DNA of 64,000 nucleotides from Microbacterium elymi (GCF_021582895.2 NZ_CP091139.2:2232001-2296000); one strand, 5' to 3'; positions 1 through 9,973 are shown, counted from the stretch's first letter. Numbers and translations are program-made. The notes: generated from the letters alone by a model not told the origin.

Positions 1-1147
1 CGTCGGGTGATCATTCCCCTGATGCTCCCCTCGCTCACCTCGGCGATCATCCTCATGTTCGCGAAGTGCCTCGGCGAGTTCGGCGTCGCGTATGTGCTCG
101 GCATGCCCGTGCGCTACGACGTGCTCGCGACGTCTCTGTACCGCAACATCTCCTCGCGCCAGACCGGCGTCGCCGCGGTGATCGCCGGCGCCATCATCCT
201 CATCGGCATCGTCTCCCTGGTCGTCGACGCCTGGATGGTGCGCGAAGCGCGCAAGTTCGTCACGATCGGCTCCAAGGGCTCGATGGACCGCATTACGCAG
301 CTCGGTCGCTGGCGGACGCCGATGACGCTTGTGCCGATCGCCGTGTTCGCATTCAGCGTGGTGCTGCCGTTGATGACGCTGCTGCTCACCACTGTGATGA
401 AGGTGCCGGGCAAGTTCACCTGGGACAACTTCACCCTCGACTACTGGATCGGCCATGATCTGCCGACGGTGGCGATGAAGAACGGCGTCCTGCTGACCGG
501 CGACTTCTGGCTGGCGGCCTGGAACAGCCTCTGGATGGTCGGCGTGGCGTCGGTCACCGCCGGGATCCTCGGACTGCTCGTCGGCTACGTCGTTGTGCGC
601 ACCCCGGTCAGACCCGTGGGATGGATGCTGCGAAACGTCACGTTCCTGCCGTATCTCGTACCGGGGATCGCCTTCGCCGTCGCGTATCTGTCGCTGTTCG
701 CTGTTCAGCGCGGCCCGATCCCCGCCCTCTACGGCACCTGGGCGATCCTCGTGCTCGCGTTCATCGCCGAGCAGATGCCCTATGCGTCGCGGGCCGGCAT
801 CTCGGCCATGATGCAGCTCGGCAAGGACCCCGAGGAGGCCGCCCAGGTGGCGGGGGCCGGATGGTGGACGCGGATGCGGCGGGTGGTGATCCCCATCCAG
901 AAGAGCTCGTTCTCCAGCGGGATCCTGCTGCCGTTCATCTCGGGCGTGAAGGGCCTGAGCCTCGTGGTGATCCTCGCCGTGCCTGGCACGAACGTGCTCA
1001 CCACCTACTCCGTGCAAGCTGGTCGACTACGGCTACGACCAGGCGGCGAACGTCGTCGTGCTGATGGTCGCCGCGCTCGCCTTCTTCGGAACAGTTCTCG
1101 GACAGAAGCTCGCGGGGAGCAACCTCGCAGATGGGATGGGCAAGTAG
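1..1147 (+). CDS. Fbp/AfuB-type ABC importer permease (5' end outside window)
   Basis: This is the C-terminal part of a two-domain inner-membrane permease of the ferric-iron/sugar-phosphate/phosphonate importer class. Several hydrophobic segments are visible, and a binding-protein-dependent transport loop (EEAAQVAGAGWWTRMRRVVIP, quoted only as positions about 834-894) lies ahead of the last membrane spans. The reading frame breaks at 1014-1019, where GCAAGC replaces an expected GCAGC. Removing one A joins TTYSVQ to LVDYGYDQ and the protein ends in GMGK at 1147. The ATPase starts 3 bases later, so the two are co-transcribed. The gene start is off the left edge. Substrate is not visible in the permease itself; neighbours suggest an organic phosphate. 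Confidence 0.88.
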
Positions 1148-1149
1148 AC

Positions 1150-2273
1150 ATGCCGACGATCAACCTCGAGCGCGTAGAGAAGAACTACGGCGGCGGCGGC
1201 ACAAGCGCCGTGCAGGATCTCAACCTCGAGATCGGGGACGCCGAATTCATGTGTCTGCTGGGTCCCTCCGGCTTGCGGCAAGACCACCACCCTGCGCATG
1301 ATCGCGGGGCTCGAGCACCTCACCGGGGGCAAGATCGTCGTCGGCGAGCGGGCGGTCGACGCCGTCGACGACGGCGTCTTCGTGCCACCGGAGAAGCGCG
1401 GGATGGGCCTGGTGTTCCAGAGTTATGCGCTGTGGCCGCACCTGAGTATCCGCGACAACGTCGAGTTCGGCCTGCGTCTGCGCAAGGTCGACAAGAAGAG
1501 CCGCATCGCTCGCGCCGAAGCCGTCATGAAGGCTCTCGGCATCGAGAAGTACCGTGATCGCTACCCCTCGCAACTCTCCGGCGGGCAAGCAGCGCGTGGC
1601 CCTCGCCCGGATGCTCGCCGTCAGCCCCGACGTGCTGCTCCTCGACGAGCCACTGTCGAACCTCGATGCGCGGCTGCGGCTCGAGATGCGCGCAGAGCTC
1701 AAGCGCCTGCACGGCGAGTTCGACACCACCATCGTGTTCGTCACGCACGATCAGTGGGAGGCGATGACCCTCGCCACCAAGATCGCCGTGATGAGTGAGG
1801 GCGTTCTGCAGCAGGTGGGCACGCCCGACGAGATCTACAACAGGCCCGCGAACCGCTTCGTCGCGGAGTTCGTAGGCAACTCGCCGATCAACATCGTCGA
1901 ACTCGCCAACGACGCCGCCGGCGGCCTCGGCCTCGCCGCCATCGGCTACGCCAGCACGCGACTGGGCAAGCTGAAGGACCTGGGTTCGATCGGCATCCGT
2001 CCCGAGGCCGTGCACCTGGCCACCGAGCAGACGCCGGTGCCGGATGTCGCGTTCCACTGCCCGGCCGAGGTCAGCGGCATCCTCCCCACCGGCGGGAGCT
2101 GGATCGTCGAACTCACCGCCGCCGACCAGAAGCTCTTCATGATCACGAGCGAACCGCCCACCGTCGCCATCGGCGGCGACGTCCGCGCCTGGGTCAAGCC
2201 CGCGGACCTGCACGTCTTCGATACCGAGGGAGCGCGCTCGACGCTAGCCGACACGCTCCTGTCCCAGCTCTGA
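1150..2273 (+). CDS. ABC importer ATPase, FbpC/AfuC/PotA type
   Basis: Cytoplasmic ATP-binding subunit powering the upstream permease. After removing two spurious bases the protein is about 373 residues: Walker A GPSGCGKT at about 38-45, Q-loop in FQSYALWPH, signature SGGQQ near residue 142, Walker B LLLDEP near 161, H-loop in VTHDQ, and a C-terminal TOBE-like regulatory domain. Breaks are at 1271-1276 (GCTTGC within Walker A) and 1585-1590 (GCAAGC within the signature). Both restore perfectly when GCTGC/GCAGC is read, so this is not a real pseudogene. It sits between the permease and the first binding protein, all on the same strand. Confidence 0.92.
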
Positions 2274-2294
2274 CATCCGAACCCCCGAGGAGAG

Positions 2295-3480
2295 ATGATG
2301 ACTGACACGAAATCCCGTCTGACGCGAACGACGCTGTTCGCCGTCGCCGGCCTCGCGACGGCAGGGCTGCTGATGACAGCCTGCGCCCCGTCGTCGGCCC
2401 CCGCCGAACCAGGATCCGCCCCGGCCGCCCTGGGCATCGCCGACGCCGACTACTCACTCGACGCCCTGATCGCCGCAAGCCAAGAAGGAGGGGCCGCTGA
2501 CGGTGTACGACTCCACCGGGAAGATCACCGACATGGCGGAGTCCTTCACGAAGGAGTACGGCATCAAGGCCACCGGAGTGAAGATGAAGGCCGGCGAGCA
2601 GCTCGACGTCGTCTCTCGCGAGGCGCAGTCGAAGAACGTGCGCGGCGATGTGTATCTGAACACCGACGTCTCGGCCATCGAGGCCGAGCTCGTGCCCCAG
2701 GGCTACGTCGTCAGCTGGTTCCCACCGGATCTGAAGGACGAGGTGCCCGCCCAGTACCAGTCGCCCGCCGTGATCACGCAGGAGGCGAACGTCTGGGCCT
2801 ACAACACGGAGCTCGCCGACTCGTGCCCGGTCAAGAACATCTGGGATCTCACCGACGCGAAGTGGAAGGGCCACCTGTCGTTCCAGGACCCGCTGCTCAA
2901 GAGCGACTACATGTACTGGTTCAACCAGTGGGCGATGCACGCCGACGACAAAATCGCGAAGGCCTACGAGACCAAGTTCGGCGAGCCGTTGAAGACCGAT
3001 GAGGACAGCGCGACGGCGGAATGGGTCAAGCGCCTCGCAGCGAACGAGCCACTCGTCACGAAGTCGGACGACGACGCCGCCACGACGGCCGGCGCACCCG
3101 GGCAGAAGGACCAGTTCCTCGCGTTCATCAGCACGGCGAAGTTCCGCGACAACGATGATGCCGGCCTCAAGCTCGGCCTATGCAAGGACATCGACCCGTT
3201 CTCCGGCCGGGCGTATCAGAAGGCCGCGGTGATCGCCTCGGGGACCAAGAGCCCGAACGCGGCGAAGCTGTTCGTGCACTACGTCTACACCAAGGACGGC
3301 ATCGCCCCGCAGACAGCAGACGGCAAGTTCTCCACGAACTCGACGGTTCCGCCGGCGGACGACGAGCCGAGCGGCGTCGGCGACATCTGGGACCAGATCT
3401 ACCAGTTCGACGCCACGACCGCGAAGGACGACTACGAGGCCCTTCCGGAATGGCAGGACTTCTGGCGGGTGAACGGATGA
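2295..3480 (+). CDS. lipoprotein substrate-binding protein 1 (AfuA/FbpA-like)
   Basis: Extracytoplasmic binding protein of the importer. A basic N-terminus and hydrophobic stretch lead to a lipobox with the acceptor cysteine at about residue 30 (LLMTAC), so it is membrane-anchored. The mature part begins near DAALIAA and has a VYDSTGKITDMAESF segment typical of the first ligand-binding loop in this class. Two ATGs (2295, 2298) follow a GAGGAG ribosome site; either could start translation. A break at 2475-2480 (GCAAGC for GCAGC) is corrected to read LIAAAKKEGPLT. It overlaps the next gene by ATGA. The product is clearly paralogous to the binding protein at 6003. The known relative AfuA of Actinobacillus binds sugar phosphates; the ligand here is inferred only. 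Confidence 0.88.
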
Positions 3481-4324
3481 TCGAGGCGCTCGAAGACACA
3501 CTGACCGCCGAGTCGGCCGCACTCAGGGAGACCGCAAAGGCCGCCGCTCGCGGCGTCGCCGACCAGCTTGCGCCGGGCGTTCCGTACCGACATGCGCGTG
3601 GATTTCAAACGCGACATGCACGACATCGTGACAGTCCACGACAAAGCGGCCGAGACGGCGATCGTGGCGCAGATCCTCGAAGACGTACCCGATTCGGTCA
3701 TCGTCGGTGAGGAGGGCGGCACCAGCGGCGACGGTCGCGTCACCTGGTACATCGACCCCATCGACGGCACGTCGAACTTCGCCCGCGGCATCGCGCTGTG
3801 GTGCGTGTCGATCGCCGCAAGCGGTGGAGGGACGCGTGATCGCCGGCGTCGTCTTCGACCCGATGGCAGAGAACCTCTTCTCGGCCGATCTGACGGGTGC
3901 CTGGTGCAACGGCGAACCGTTGTCCGCCGACGCTTCGGCGGCGGAGGCGGGGGCGACGATCGTCTCGAGCTTCCCGGCGGCGATCGACATCAAGATGTTC
4001 GGCGATGATGCGCTGCAGGCGCATCGGCTCCTGCTGGAGAACTTCCAGGCGGTCCGCAACCTCGGCAGCGGCGCCCTGAACCTGGCGCATGTGGCGGCCG
4101 GCTGGGCCGATGCGACCATGGGCTTCGCCACGAGCCCGTGGGACGTGGCCGCGGGCCTGCTGATCCTGCATCAGGCCGGGGGCCGCTATCGCGGGTACAC
4201 CCGCGGCGAGCAGTCCGCACCGCTCCAGCACGCCGAAGACTACTTCGGCGTCGGCCGCGGCGCCGAGTACCCCACGCTCGAGTCGGTCATCGAGACGCTC
4301 TCCCGGCGTCGAGGCAGGAACTGA
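3477..4324 (+). CDS. inositol monophosphatase family phosphatase 1
   Basis: Soluble Mg-dependent phosphatase of the IMPase/FBPase/CysQ fold, expected to release phosphate from a sugar or cyclitol phosphate in the cytoplasm. Metal-site motifs are present: GEEGG (motif around 3712), the hallmark DPIDGTSNF (about 3755-3781), and SPWDVAAG (about 4135) near the C-terminus. The start ATG overlaps the binding-protein stop (ATGA). Breaks are at 3566-3571 (GCTTGC, restoring DQLRRAFR) and 3817-3822 (GCAAGC, restoring SIAAAVEGRVIAG). Position inside an importer operon suggests it acts on the imported compound rather than on endogenous inositol phosphate. Exact substrate is not decided by sequence. Confidence 0.88.
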
Positions 4325-4325
4325 G

Positions 4326-5123
4326 ATGCCGACAGCCGTCCTGACGACGCCACGAGGGCTCCTGCTCGACTTCGGCGGGGTGATCGTGCAGTCCGAGCGC
4401 GCCGTCGGCTGGCAGCAGCGCCTGGGCGGTGAAGTGCACGAGCTCCTCGCCGGGAGTCTCGGCGCCCACGCCGTGCCGAGCCGCCGCCGCGTCGTCGGCG
4501 ACATCGTCGCCGGCACGGCCAGCGCCGGCAACTGGCGCGACGCGATGTCGCGGCCGTTCGCGCCCGACGAGCTCGGCTGGGCACAGTTCTGGGGCGACTT
4601 CGTCGCCGCGGACTGGCCGGCCCCGGCACGCGAAGCCGTCATCCGCGACGCGAAGGAGCTGTGCCGGCGACTCACCCTCGCCAAGGCGCACCGCGCCACG
4701 CGGCCGGGCATCCGTGAGCTGCTGATGACGGCGCGCCGGCAGGGCATCCCCGTCGCGGTGGTCAGCAATGCGCTCAGCGGACAGGTGCACCGCGCGTACC
4801 TCGACGAGAACGGCCTGGCCGACCTCGTCGCCGCGCAGATCTACAGCGACGAGGTCGGCATCCGCAAGCCCAACCCGCGGATGATCGTCCTCGGCGCCCG
4901 TGCGATCGACGTGGCGGTCGCCGACTGCTGGTACGTCGGCGACAACTTCGACCGCGACACGGTCTGTGGTCGGCGCGCCGGCGTCGGCGCGAACATCATC
5001 GTCGAGGCCCGCAGCACCTACGAGTTGCCCTACGACCTCGACGAGCAGCCTGACGCCGTCGTCCCCGACGGTCATGCCCTGCATGCGCTGTTCGAAGACT
5101 CCCTGAGCCGAAGCGGCTCGTAG
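4326..5123 (+). CDS. HAD-like hydrolase 1 (subfamily IA)
   Basis: Intact 265-residue haloacid-dehalogenase-like protein. Motif I is LLLDFGGVI, so the nucleophile Asp is present but the usual second Asp (DxD) is replaced by Gly, as in the YihX/variant-3 branch. Motif II is VVSNAL, the Lys of motif III is in GIRKPNP, and motif IV is WYVGDNFDRD, which supplies acidic Mg ligands. It starts 1 base after the IMPase stop and is followed 24 bases later by a close paralog. Likely a phosphatase on a small phosphorylated metabolite; which one is unknown. Confidence 0.85.
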   Translation: MPTAVLTTPRGLLLDFGGVIVQSERAVGWQQRLGGEVHELLAGSLGAHAVPSRRRVVGDIVAGTASAGNWRDAMSRPFAPDELGWAQFWGDFVAADWPAPAREAVIRDAKELCRRLTLAKAHRATRPGIRELLMTARRQGIPVAVVSNALSGQVHRAYLDENGLADLVAAQIYSDEVGIRKPNPRMIVLGARAIDVAVADCWYVGDNFDRDTVCGRRAGVGANIIVEARSTYELPYDLDEQPDAVVPDGHALHALFEDSLSRSGS

Positions 5124-5147
5124 CACCCCGACCCGGAGAGAGATCAC

Positions 5148-5979
5148 ATGCCCCGCACACCCGACCATTCCGACCAGCTGTGCCTGCCCCGTGCCCTGCT
5201 GCTCGACTTCGGCGGTGTCGTCGTCGAGACGGAGAACAACCCCGACTGGCAGCTCGTGTTCGCGCGCCAGCTGGTCGCCGAGATGCACACCGACGGCATC
5301 GACCTGCTCGATGTGGTGGCGGTCGAGCGCGACCTGCGCGCCGGCGCGAAGGCCGACTCGCGGTGGAAGGACGCCATGTCGCGGCCGTTCGCCCCCGCCG
5401 AGCTGCGGTACGAGCAGTTCTGGGCGGACTTCGTCGCGGCCGACTGGCCGGCGCCCGCACTGCACTGGGTGACCGAGCGCGCGCGCGAGCTGTGCCGGCA
5501 GATGGGCGAGCTGAAGCAGACCCGCCGCACGCGCGTCGGGATGATCGAGCTGCTCGACGCCGCCGATGCCGCCAGGGTTCCGGTGGGGATCGTGAGCAAC
5601 ACGCTGATGGGAGTCGTCCACCGTGACTACCTCGACGCGTACGGGCTGGCCGATCGGTTCGCCGCCCAGATCTACAGCGACGAGGTCGGTGTGCGAAAGC
5701 CCAACCCGCAGATGATCGTGCTGGGCGCCGAGGCCGTGGCAGTGCCCGTCCCCGACTGCTGGTACGTCGGCGACAACTTCGATCGTGATGCGCTGTGCGG
5801 CGCCCGCGCCGGCGTCGGCGGCAACATCATCATGGAGGCGCGCGACACGTACGACCAGCCGTACGACCTCGCCATCCGCCCGCACGCCATCGTCACCGAC
5901 CCCCTCGAGCCTGCGCGAGCTGTTCCTCGATGCCGTCGGCACCGCCCTCCCATCGCAGACCCAATCCACCCCCGTGTAG
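5148..5979 (+). CDS. HAD-like hydrolase 2 (paralog of the preceding gene)
   Basis: Second HAD-like protein in tandem with the one at 4326, sharing LLLDFGGVV, the EQFWADFVAADWPAP core (positions about 5413-5457), VGVRKPNP and WYVGDNFDRD. The start follows a GGAGAG ribosome site. The C-terminus breaks at 5909-5914, where GCCTGC stands for GCTGC; correcting it gives LELRELFLDAVG and a stop at 5979. As in its neighbour, the second Asp of motif I is Gly. The tandem pair suggests duplication with divergence, perhaps toward two phosphate esters or two positional isomers. This is inference; no substrate residues are recognisable. Confidence 0.84.
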
Positions 5980-6002
5980 CACCATCACAGACAAGGAAGT
6001 CA

Positions 6003-7190
6003 ATGAAACGCACCACCACGCGGCGGACGGGTGTCGCCGCACTCAGCATGCTCGGCGCCCTCGCCCTCGGGTTCTCCCTGGCGGGGTGCGCGCCGTCCTC
6101 CGCGCCTCAGGCCGAAGCCACCGGCGACGTCGAGATCGGCATCCCGGACGACGGATTCACGCTCGACAAGCTCATCGCGGCGGCCAAGGAGGAGGACGGC
6201 ATCACCGTCTACGACTCCACCGGCAAGATCGTCGACATGGCCGAGGCCTTCTCGAAGAAGTATGGCGTGAAGGCCACCGGCGTGAAGGTCGAGGCCGACG
6301 CGCAGGCCGACATGGTCATCCGCGAGGGCGAGTCGGGCAACGTGCAGGGCGATGTCATCCTGCTCAGCGATGCCGCCGAGGCGATGGGCGAGCTCATCCC
6401 GCGCGGCTATGTCACCAGCTGGATGCCGCCGGACAAGACGGATGTCGTCCCCGCCGACATGCGCGACCCGCTCGTGATCAACTTCAGTGCGAACGTGTGG
6501 GCCTACAACACCGAGGCGTACAAGACCTGCCCGGTGGAGAACATGTGGGCGCTGACCACCGACGACTGGAAGGGTCGCGTCTCGTTGCAGGACCCGCTGC
6601 TGAAGCCGCAGGACACCGACTTCTGGAACCAGCTCGCGACCCACGCCGACGACGAGGTCGCCGCCGCCTACAAGGAGTTCTTCGGCGAGGACCTGAATAC
6701 TGATGAGGACAGCGCGACGGCCGAGTGGGTCAAGCGTCTCGCACAGAACGGCCCGCTGCTGAACAAGAGCTCGGACAACATCGCCGAGTCGATCGGGGCC
6801 CCCGGGCAGGACAAGCCGTTCTTCGGCGACATCGCGACCTCGAAGTTCCGCGAGAACGAGGACAGCGGCTACAAGCTCGGTCTGTGCGACACGATGTCGC
6901 CGTGGCCGGGTCGGATGTACCCCAAGGTCGCGCTGATCGCCGCCCAGACCAAGAGCCCGAACACCGCCAAGCTGTTCGTCGACTACCTCCTCACCGAGGA
7001 GGGCATCGAGCCGCAGACCTCCGACGGCAAGCCCCCCGTGCTGAAGGGCGTCGAGCTGCCCGCCGACGAGGCGAGCGGCGTGTCAGCGGTGCTCGACCAG
7101 CTGTACGTGACCGACACGTCGACGGCGGACAAGGATCTTGACTCCCGGCAGTACTGGCAGGACCTCTGGCAGGTCAACTACGCCGGCTGA
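6003..7190 (+). CDS. lipoprotein substrate-binding protein 2 (AfuA/FbpA-like)
   Basis: Intact second binding protein, 395 residues, with a lipobox ending at Cys29 (FSLAGC). It repeats the architecture of the protein at 2295: PDDGFTLDKLIAA, VYDSTGKIVDMAEAF, NVWAYNTE, TDEDSATAEWVKRLAQ and a Trp-rich C-terminus. An AAGGAAG ribosome site precedes ATG 6003. No second permease or ATPase accompanies it, so both binding proteins probably feed one translocator, extending its ligand range or affinity. Absence of any frameshift here, in contrast to its paralog, fits the idea that breaks depend on local sequence motif rather than on gene decay. Confidence 0.9.
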   Translation: MKRTTTRRTGVAALSMLGALALGFSLAGCAPSSAPQAEATGDVEIGIPDDGFTLDKLIAAAKEEDGITVYDSTGKIVDMAEAFSKKYGVKATGVKVEADAQADMVIREGESGNVQGDVILLSDAAEAMGELIPRGYVTSWMPPDKTDVVPADMRDPLVINFSANVWAYNTEAYKTCPVENMWALTTDDWKGRVSLQDPLLKPQDTDFWNQLATHADDEVAAAYKEFFGEDLNTDEDSATAEWVKRLAQNGPLLNKSSDNIAESIGAPGQDKPFFGDIATSKFRENEDSGYKLGLCDTMSPWPGRMYPKVALIAAQTKSPNTAKLFVDYLLTEEGIEPQTSDGKPPVLKGVELPADEASGVSAVLDQLYVTDTSTADKDLDSRQYWQDLWQVNYAG

Positions 7191-7209
7191 CCCCACACGG
7201 GACAACGCT

Positions 7210-7233
7210 CGGGGTCGCCGGAAGGCGGCCCCG
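7210..7233 (+). terminator. intra-operon hairpin between binding protein 2 and IMPase 2
   Basis: Ten-base-pair GC-rich stem (one G-U pair) closing a GGAA loop, located 20 bases after the binding-protein stop and 24 bases before the next start. No T-run follows. It may protect the upstream message or partly attenuate transcription so that binding protein exceeds downstream enzyme. Confidence 0.5.
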
Positions 7234-7256
7234 CAGCCATGAGAGAGGACGAGAGC

Positions 7257-8069
7257 ATGACCATCGAAGCGACCGAGTCCCGCCGGCTGAAAGATGCCGC
7301 CGCCACCGCCGCGCGCGCGCAGCGGGATCCGCTGCGACGGGCGTTCCGCGGCGAGATGACACTCGGCTTCAAACGCGACGCGCGCGACATCGTCACCGAG
7401 TACGACAAGGCGACCGAGCATGCCCTGGTCGCGCAGATCTCCGCCGACGTGCCGGATTCGTCCTTCCTGGGCGAAGAGGGCGGCGCGACCGGCGAGGGTC
7501 GCGTGCGCTGGTACATCGATCCCATCGACGGGACGAGCAACTTCGCCGTGGGCTTCGCGTTCTGGTGCGTGTCGATCGCGGCGGAGGTGGACGGACAGAT
7601 CGTCGCGGGCGTCGTCTACGACCCGGTCGCCGACATCCTGTTCTCGGCGGATGTCGGCGGTGCCTGGCTCGATGACCGCCCACTGCGGGCACAGGGCGCG
7701 CAGACGGAGGCCGAGGCCACCCTCATCACCGGCTATCCCAACGCGCGAGAGATCGATGCGCACGGCGACGTGGCGCTCGAGCGCTTCGGTGCCCTCGTCG
7801 GGGCGCACCGCGCGCTGCGCAGACCCGGCAGCGCGACCATGAGCGTCTGCCATGTCGCGGCCGGCTGGGTGGACGCGGCGGCGGGCTTCAGCGTGAACCC
7901 GTGGGATGTGTCGGCCGCGGGATTCATCCTCACCCAGGCCGGTGGCGTCTACCGTGCCATGGGCGGGGCCGCCGACGCCCCCTGGCACCACCGCCCCGGA
8001 TACGTCGCCACCGTCGCGGGACTGAAGTGCCCCACCCTCGACGCGGTCGCGGAAGCCATCACCGGATGA
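7257..8069 (+). CDS. inositol monophosphatase family phosphatase 2
   Basis: Intact 270-residue IMPase-family phosphatase, paralog of the enzyme at 3477. It has LGEEGGA, the signature WYIDPIDGTSNFAVGF and NPWDVSAAGF, which together bind the catalytic Mg ions. ATG 7257 is chosen because AGAGG lies about 9 bases upstream; the in-frame ATG at 7239 has no ribosome site. It is the last gene of the operon and is followed by a strong hairpin. With the myo-inositol catabolic genes less than 1 kb downstream, dephosphorylation of an inositol phosphate is an attractive role, though the family also hydrolyses fructose bisphosphate, PAP and histidinol phosphate. Confidence 0.9.
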   Translation: MTIEATESRRLKDAAATAARAQRDPLRRAFRGEMTLGFKRDARDIVTEYDKATEHALVAQISADVPDSSFLGEEGGATGEGRVRWYIDPIDGTSNFAVGFAFWCVSIAAEVDGQIVAGVVYDPVADILFSADVGGAWLDDRPLRAQGAQTEAEATLITGYPNAREIDAHGDVALERFGALVGAHRALRRPGSATMSVCHVAAGWVDAAAGFSVNPWDVSAAGFILTQAGGVYRAMGGAADAPWHHRPGYVATVAGLKCPTLDAVAEAITG

Positions 8070-8077
8070 GCGGAGCG

Positions 8078-8109
8078 GGATGCGGGCGGCCGCCGGACCG
8101 CCCGCATCC
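8078..8109. terminator. bidirectional terminator between convergent genes
   Basis: Perfect 12-base-pair inverted repeat (GGATGCGGGCGG and its complement) with an 8-base loop, lying between the ends of two convergent genes 9 bases after the phosphatase stop and 3 bases from the MgtC-family stop. Confidence 0.75.
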
Positions 8110-8112
8110 GTC

Positions 8113-8887
8113 TCAGTACTCGTCCTCGTTGTCGTCGTCGTTGATCCACCAGCGCGCCTTCTTCACCTTGGGATCGAGCGTCATGCGCGACACCGCGCGC
8201 TCCAGCGGCCCGGCATCTTCCAGTGCCGACTGCAGCGAGGCCTGCAGGGAGACGGTGCTGCTGTTCTTCTTGTGTGACGCCGACACCGCCAGCAGCTTGT
8301 ACTCGGGCCTGTTCAGGGTCTGCAGCAGCAGGGCGCGCACGCGCGGCTCCGACTTCTCGCTCGTGACGACCTCGAACACGTACTCGGTCTCGTCCGGCGT
8401 CATCGCCATCGCCCGACGGCTGCGCCGGTTGACCGACTTGCCGAGCCACCGCAGCAGGATGTTCGCGGCGATGATCACCACAGTGCCGACCGCCGCCACG
8501 AAGTACATTCCCATGCCCGCGAGGCATCCGAGCGCCGCCGAGCACCACAGCGTGGCGGCGGTGTTCAGACCGCGGATGTTCAGCCCCTCGCGCAGGATCA
8601 CTCCGGCGCCGAGGAACCCGATGCCCGAGACGACCTGGGCGGCGACGCGGGTGGGGTCGGCGCTCGTGCCGTTGCCGAACGCGTACGCCCCCATGACGAC
8701 GAACAGCCCCGCGCCGGTGGCGACGAGGGCATTGGTGCGCAGGCCCGCGAGGCCCGCCCGCCACTGGCGCTCGAGCCCGACGGCTTGCGCCCACGACGAG
8801 GGCGAACAGCACACGGAGGGCCAGCTCGATGCCGCTGGGCTCCGTTGTGAGCGACAACAGTGCCGATACGTCCATATGTAGTGACAT
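8113..8887 (-). CDS. MgtC/SapB family membrane protein
   Basis: Membrane protein with an MgtC-type N-terminal domain (GLERQWRAGLAGLRTNALV, then GIGFLGAGVIL and GLNTAATLWCSAA) of about five hydrophobic segments, followed by an ACT-like cytoplasmic tail and an acidic end (DDDNEDEY). The family is linked to magnesium limitation and phosphate/ATP homeostasis in other bacteria. A frame break at 8783-8788 (GCTTGC on +) is repaired to VVGAAVGLERQW. Start at 8887 (MSLHMDV) is the longest option; Met5 is an alternative. It separates the importer/phosphatase operon from the iol genes but is transcribed against both, so it is probably an independent unit. Confidence 0.85.
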
Positions 8888-8950
8888 TTACTTCCTCCGA
8901 CATTGCGTCTCACCGCCGAGAACATCCGGGTTTGGATGAAGCTATGTCAG

Positions 8951-8964
8951 TATGTTAGAACATA
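8951..8964. promoter_or_regulatory. inverted-repeat operator upstream of iolC
   Basis: TATGTTAGAACATA: six-base arms around a 2-base centre, about 40 bases ahead of iolC. The same half-sites recur before iolG at 13208. The TGTT-NN-AACA layout resembles the two-base-centred site reported for the corynebacterial GntR-type IolR, so the GntR protein at 12393 is the likely binder. Confidence 0.6.
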
Positions 8965-9001
8965 TACGAGGCAGTTCGCCAGCCAGAAGGGATGGGCCGC
9001 T

Positions 9002-9973
9002 GTGGCCGAAGAAGGCACCGGGATGCGCCCGCACGACGTCGTGACGATGGGCCGAGTCGGCGTGGACCTGTATCCCACGCGTTCCGGCGTGGGACTCGAA
9101 GACGTCGAGACCTTCACGAAGTCGGTCGGCGGCAGCGCCACCAACGTGGCGATCGCCGCCGCCGTGCACGGCCGCCGTGCCGGCGTCATCACCCGCGTCG
9201 GCGACGACCCGTTCGGGCGCTTCATCGCCCGCGAGCTCGGCCGCTTCGGCGTCGACGTGAGCCAGGTAGCGGCGCTGCCCGGCGAACAGACCCCGCTGAC
9301 GTTCTGCGAGATCTATCCGCCCGATGACTTCCCGCTCTACTTCTACCGCCGGCCCAAGGCCCCGGACCTGCAGATTGAACCGCACGAGCTCGACGCGAAG
9401 GTGATCCGCGATGCGCGCATCTTCTGGGCGACGGTGACGGGGCTGAGTGCCGAGCCGAGCCGCTCGGCCCATCACGCGGCATGGGATGCGCGCGGCCGGG
9501 CACCGTTGACCGTGCTCGACCTCGACTACCGGGCGATGTTCTGGAGCAGTCGTGCCGAGGCGTCGCAGGCGGTCGCCCAGGCGCTGCCGAACGTCACCGT
9601 CGCCATCGGCAACGCCGAGGAGTGCGAGGTCGCGGTCGGGGAGACCGACCCGTATCGGGCGGCCGACGCGCTCCTCGCGCGGGGCGTACAGCTCGCCGTC
9701 GTCAAGCGCGGGCCCCTGGGCGTCCTCGGGCGCACGGCCGAGGAGACCGTCGAGGTCCCCGCGCATCCGGTGGACGTCGTCAACGGCCTCGGCGCCGGCG
9801 ACGGCTTCGGCGGCGCCCTGTGTCATGCCCTGCTGGAGGGGTGGTCACTCCAGCGCAGTCTTCGCTTCGCCAACGCGGCAGGGGCGATCGTGGCCGGCCG
9901 CCGCGAATGCTCGACGGCGATGCCGAGCACCGCCGAGGTGGAGGCGATCATGTCGGGAGGATCCCATGAATGA
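9002..9973 (+). CDS. iolC: 5-dehydro-2-deoxygluconokinase
   Basis: PfkB-family carbohydrate kinase, 323 residues, phosphorylating 2-deoxy-5-keto-gluconate in inositol catabolism. Visible motifs are GGSATNVAIAAA with the substrate-binding Gly pair, VGDDPFGRF, and the C-terminal catalytic box NGLGAGDGFGGAL with the DG catalytic base. GTG 9002 is chosen from the family alignment start (VAEEGTGMRPHDVVTMGR); ATG 9023 is an alternative. An AAGGGA ribosome site lies about 10 bases upstream. It overlaps the next gene by 8 bases, consistent with translational coupling. Operon identity comes from the surrounding iol genes. Confidence 0.92.
   Translation: MAEEGTGMRPHDVVTMGRVGVDLYPTRSGVGLEDVETFTKSVGGSATNVAIAAAVHGRRAGVITRVGDDPFGRFIARELGRFGVDVSQVAALPGEQTPLTFCEIYPPDDFPLYFYRRPKAPDLQIEPHELDAKVIRDARIFWATVTGLSAEPSRSAHHAAWDARGRAPLTVLDLDYRAMFWSSRAEASQAVAQALPNVTVAIGNAEECEVAVGETDPYRAADALLARGVQLAVVKRGPLGVLGRTAEETVEVPAHPVDVVNGLGAGDGFGGALCHALLEGWSLQRSLRFANAAGAIVAGRRECSTAMPSTAEVEAIMSGGSHE

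Noticed and set aside
4287-5969. Long open frame (about 560 codons) antisense to the HAD genes
   Set aside because: No recognisable motif; it mirrors codon bias of the sense genes in GC-rich DNA, and the sense strand encodes clear HAD motifs.
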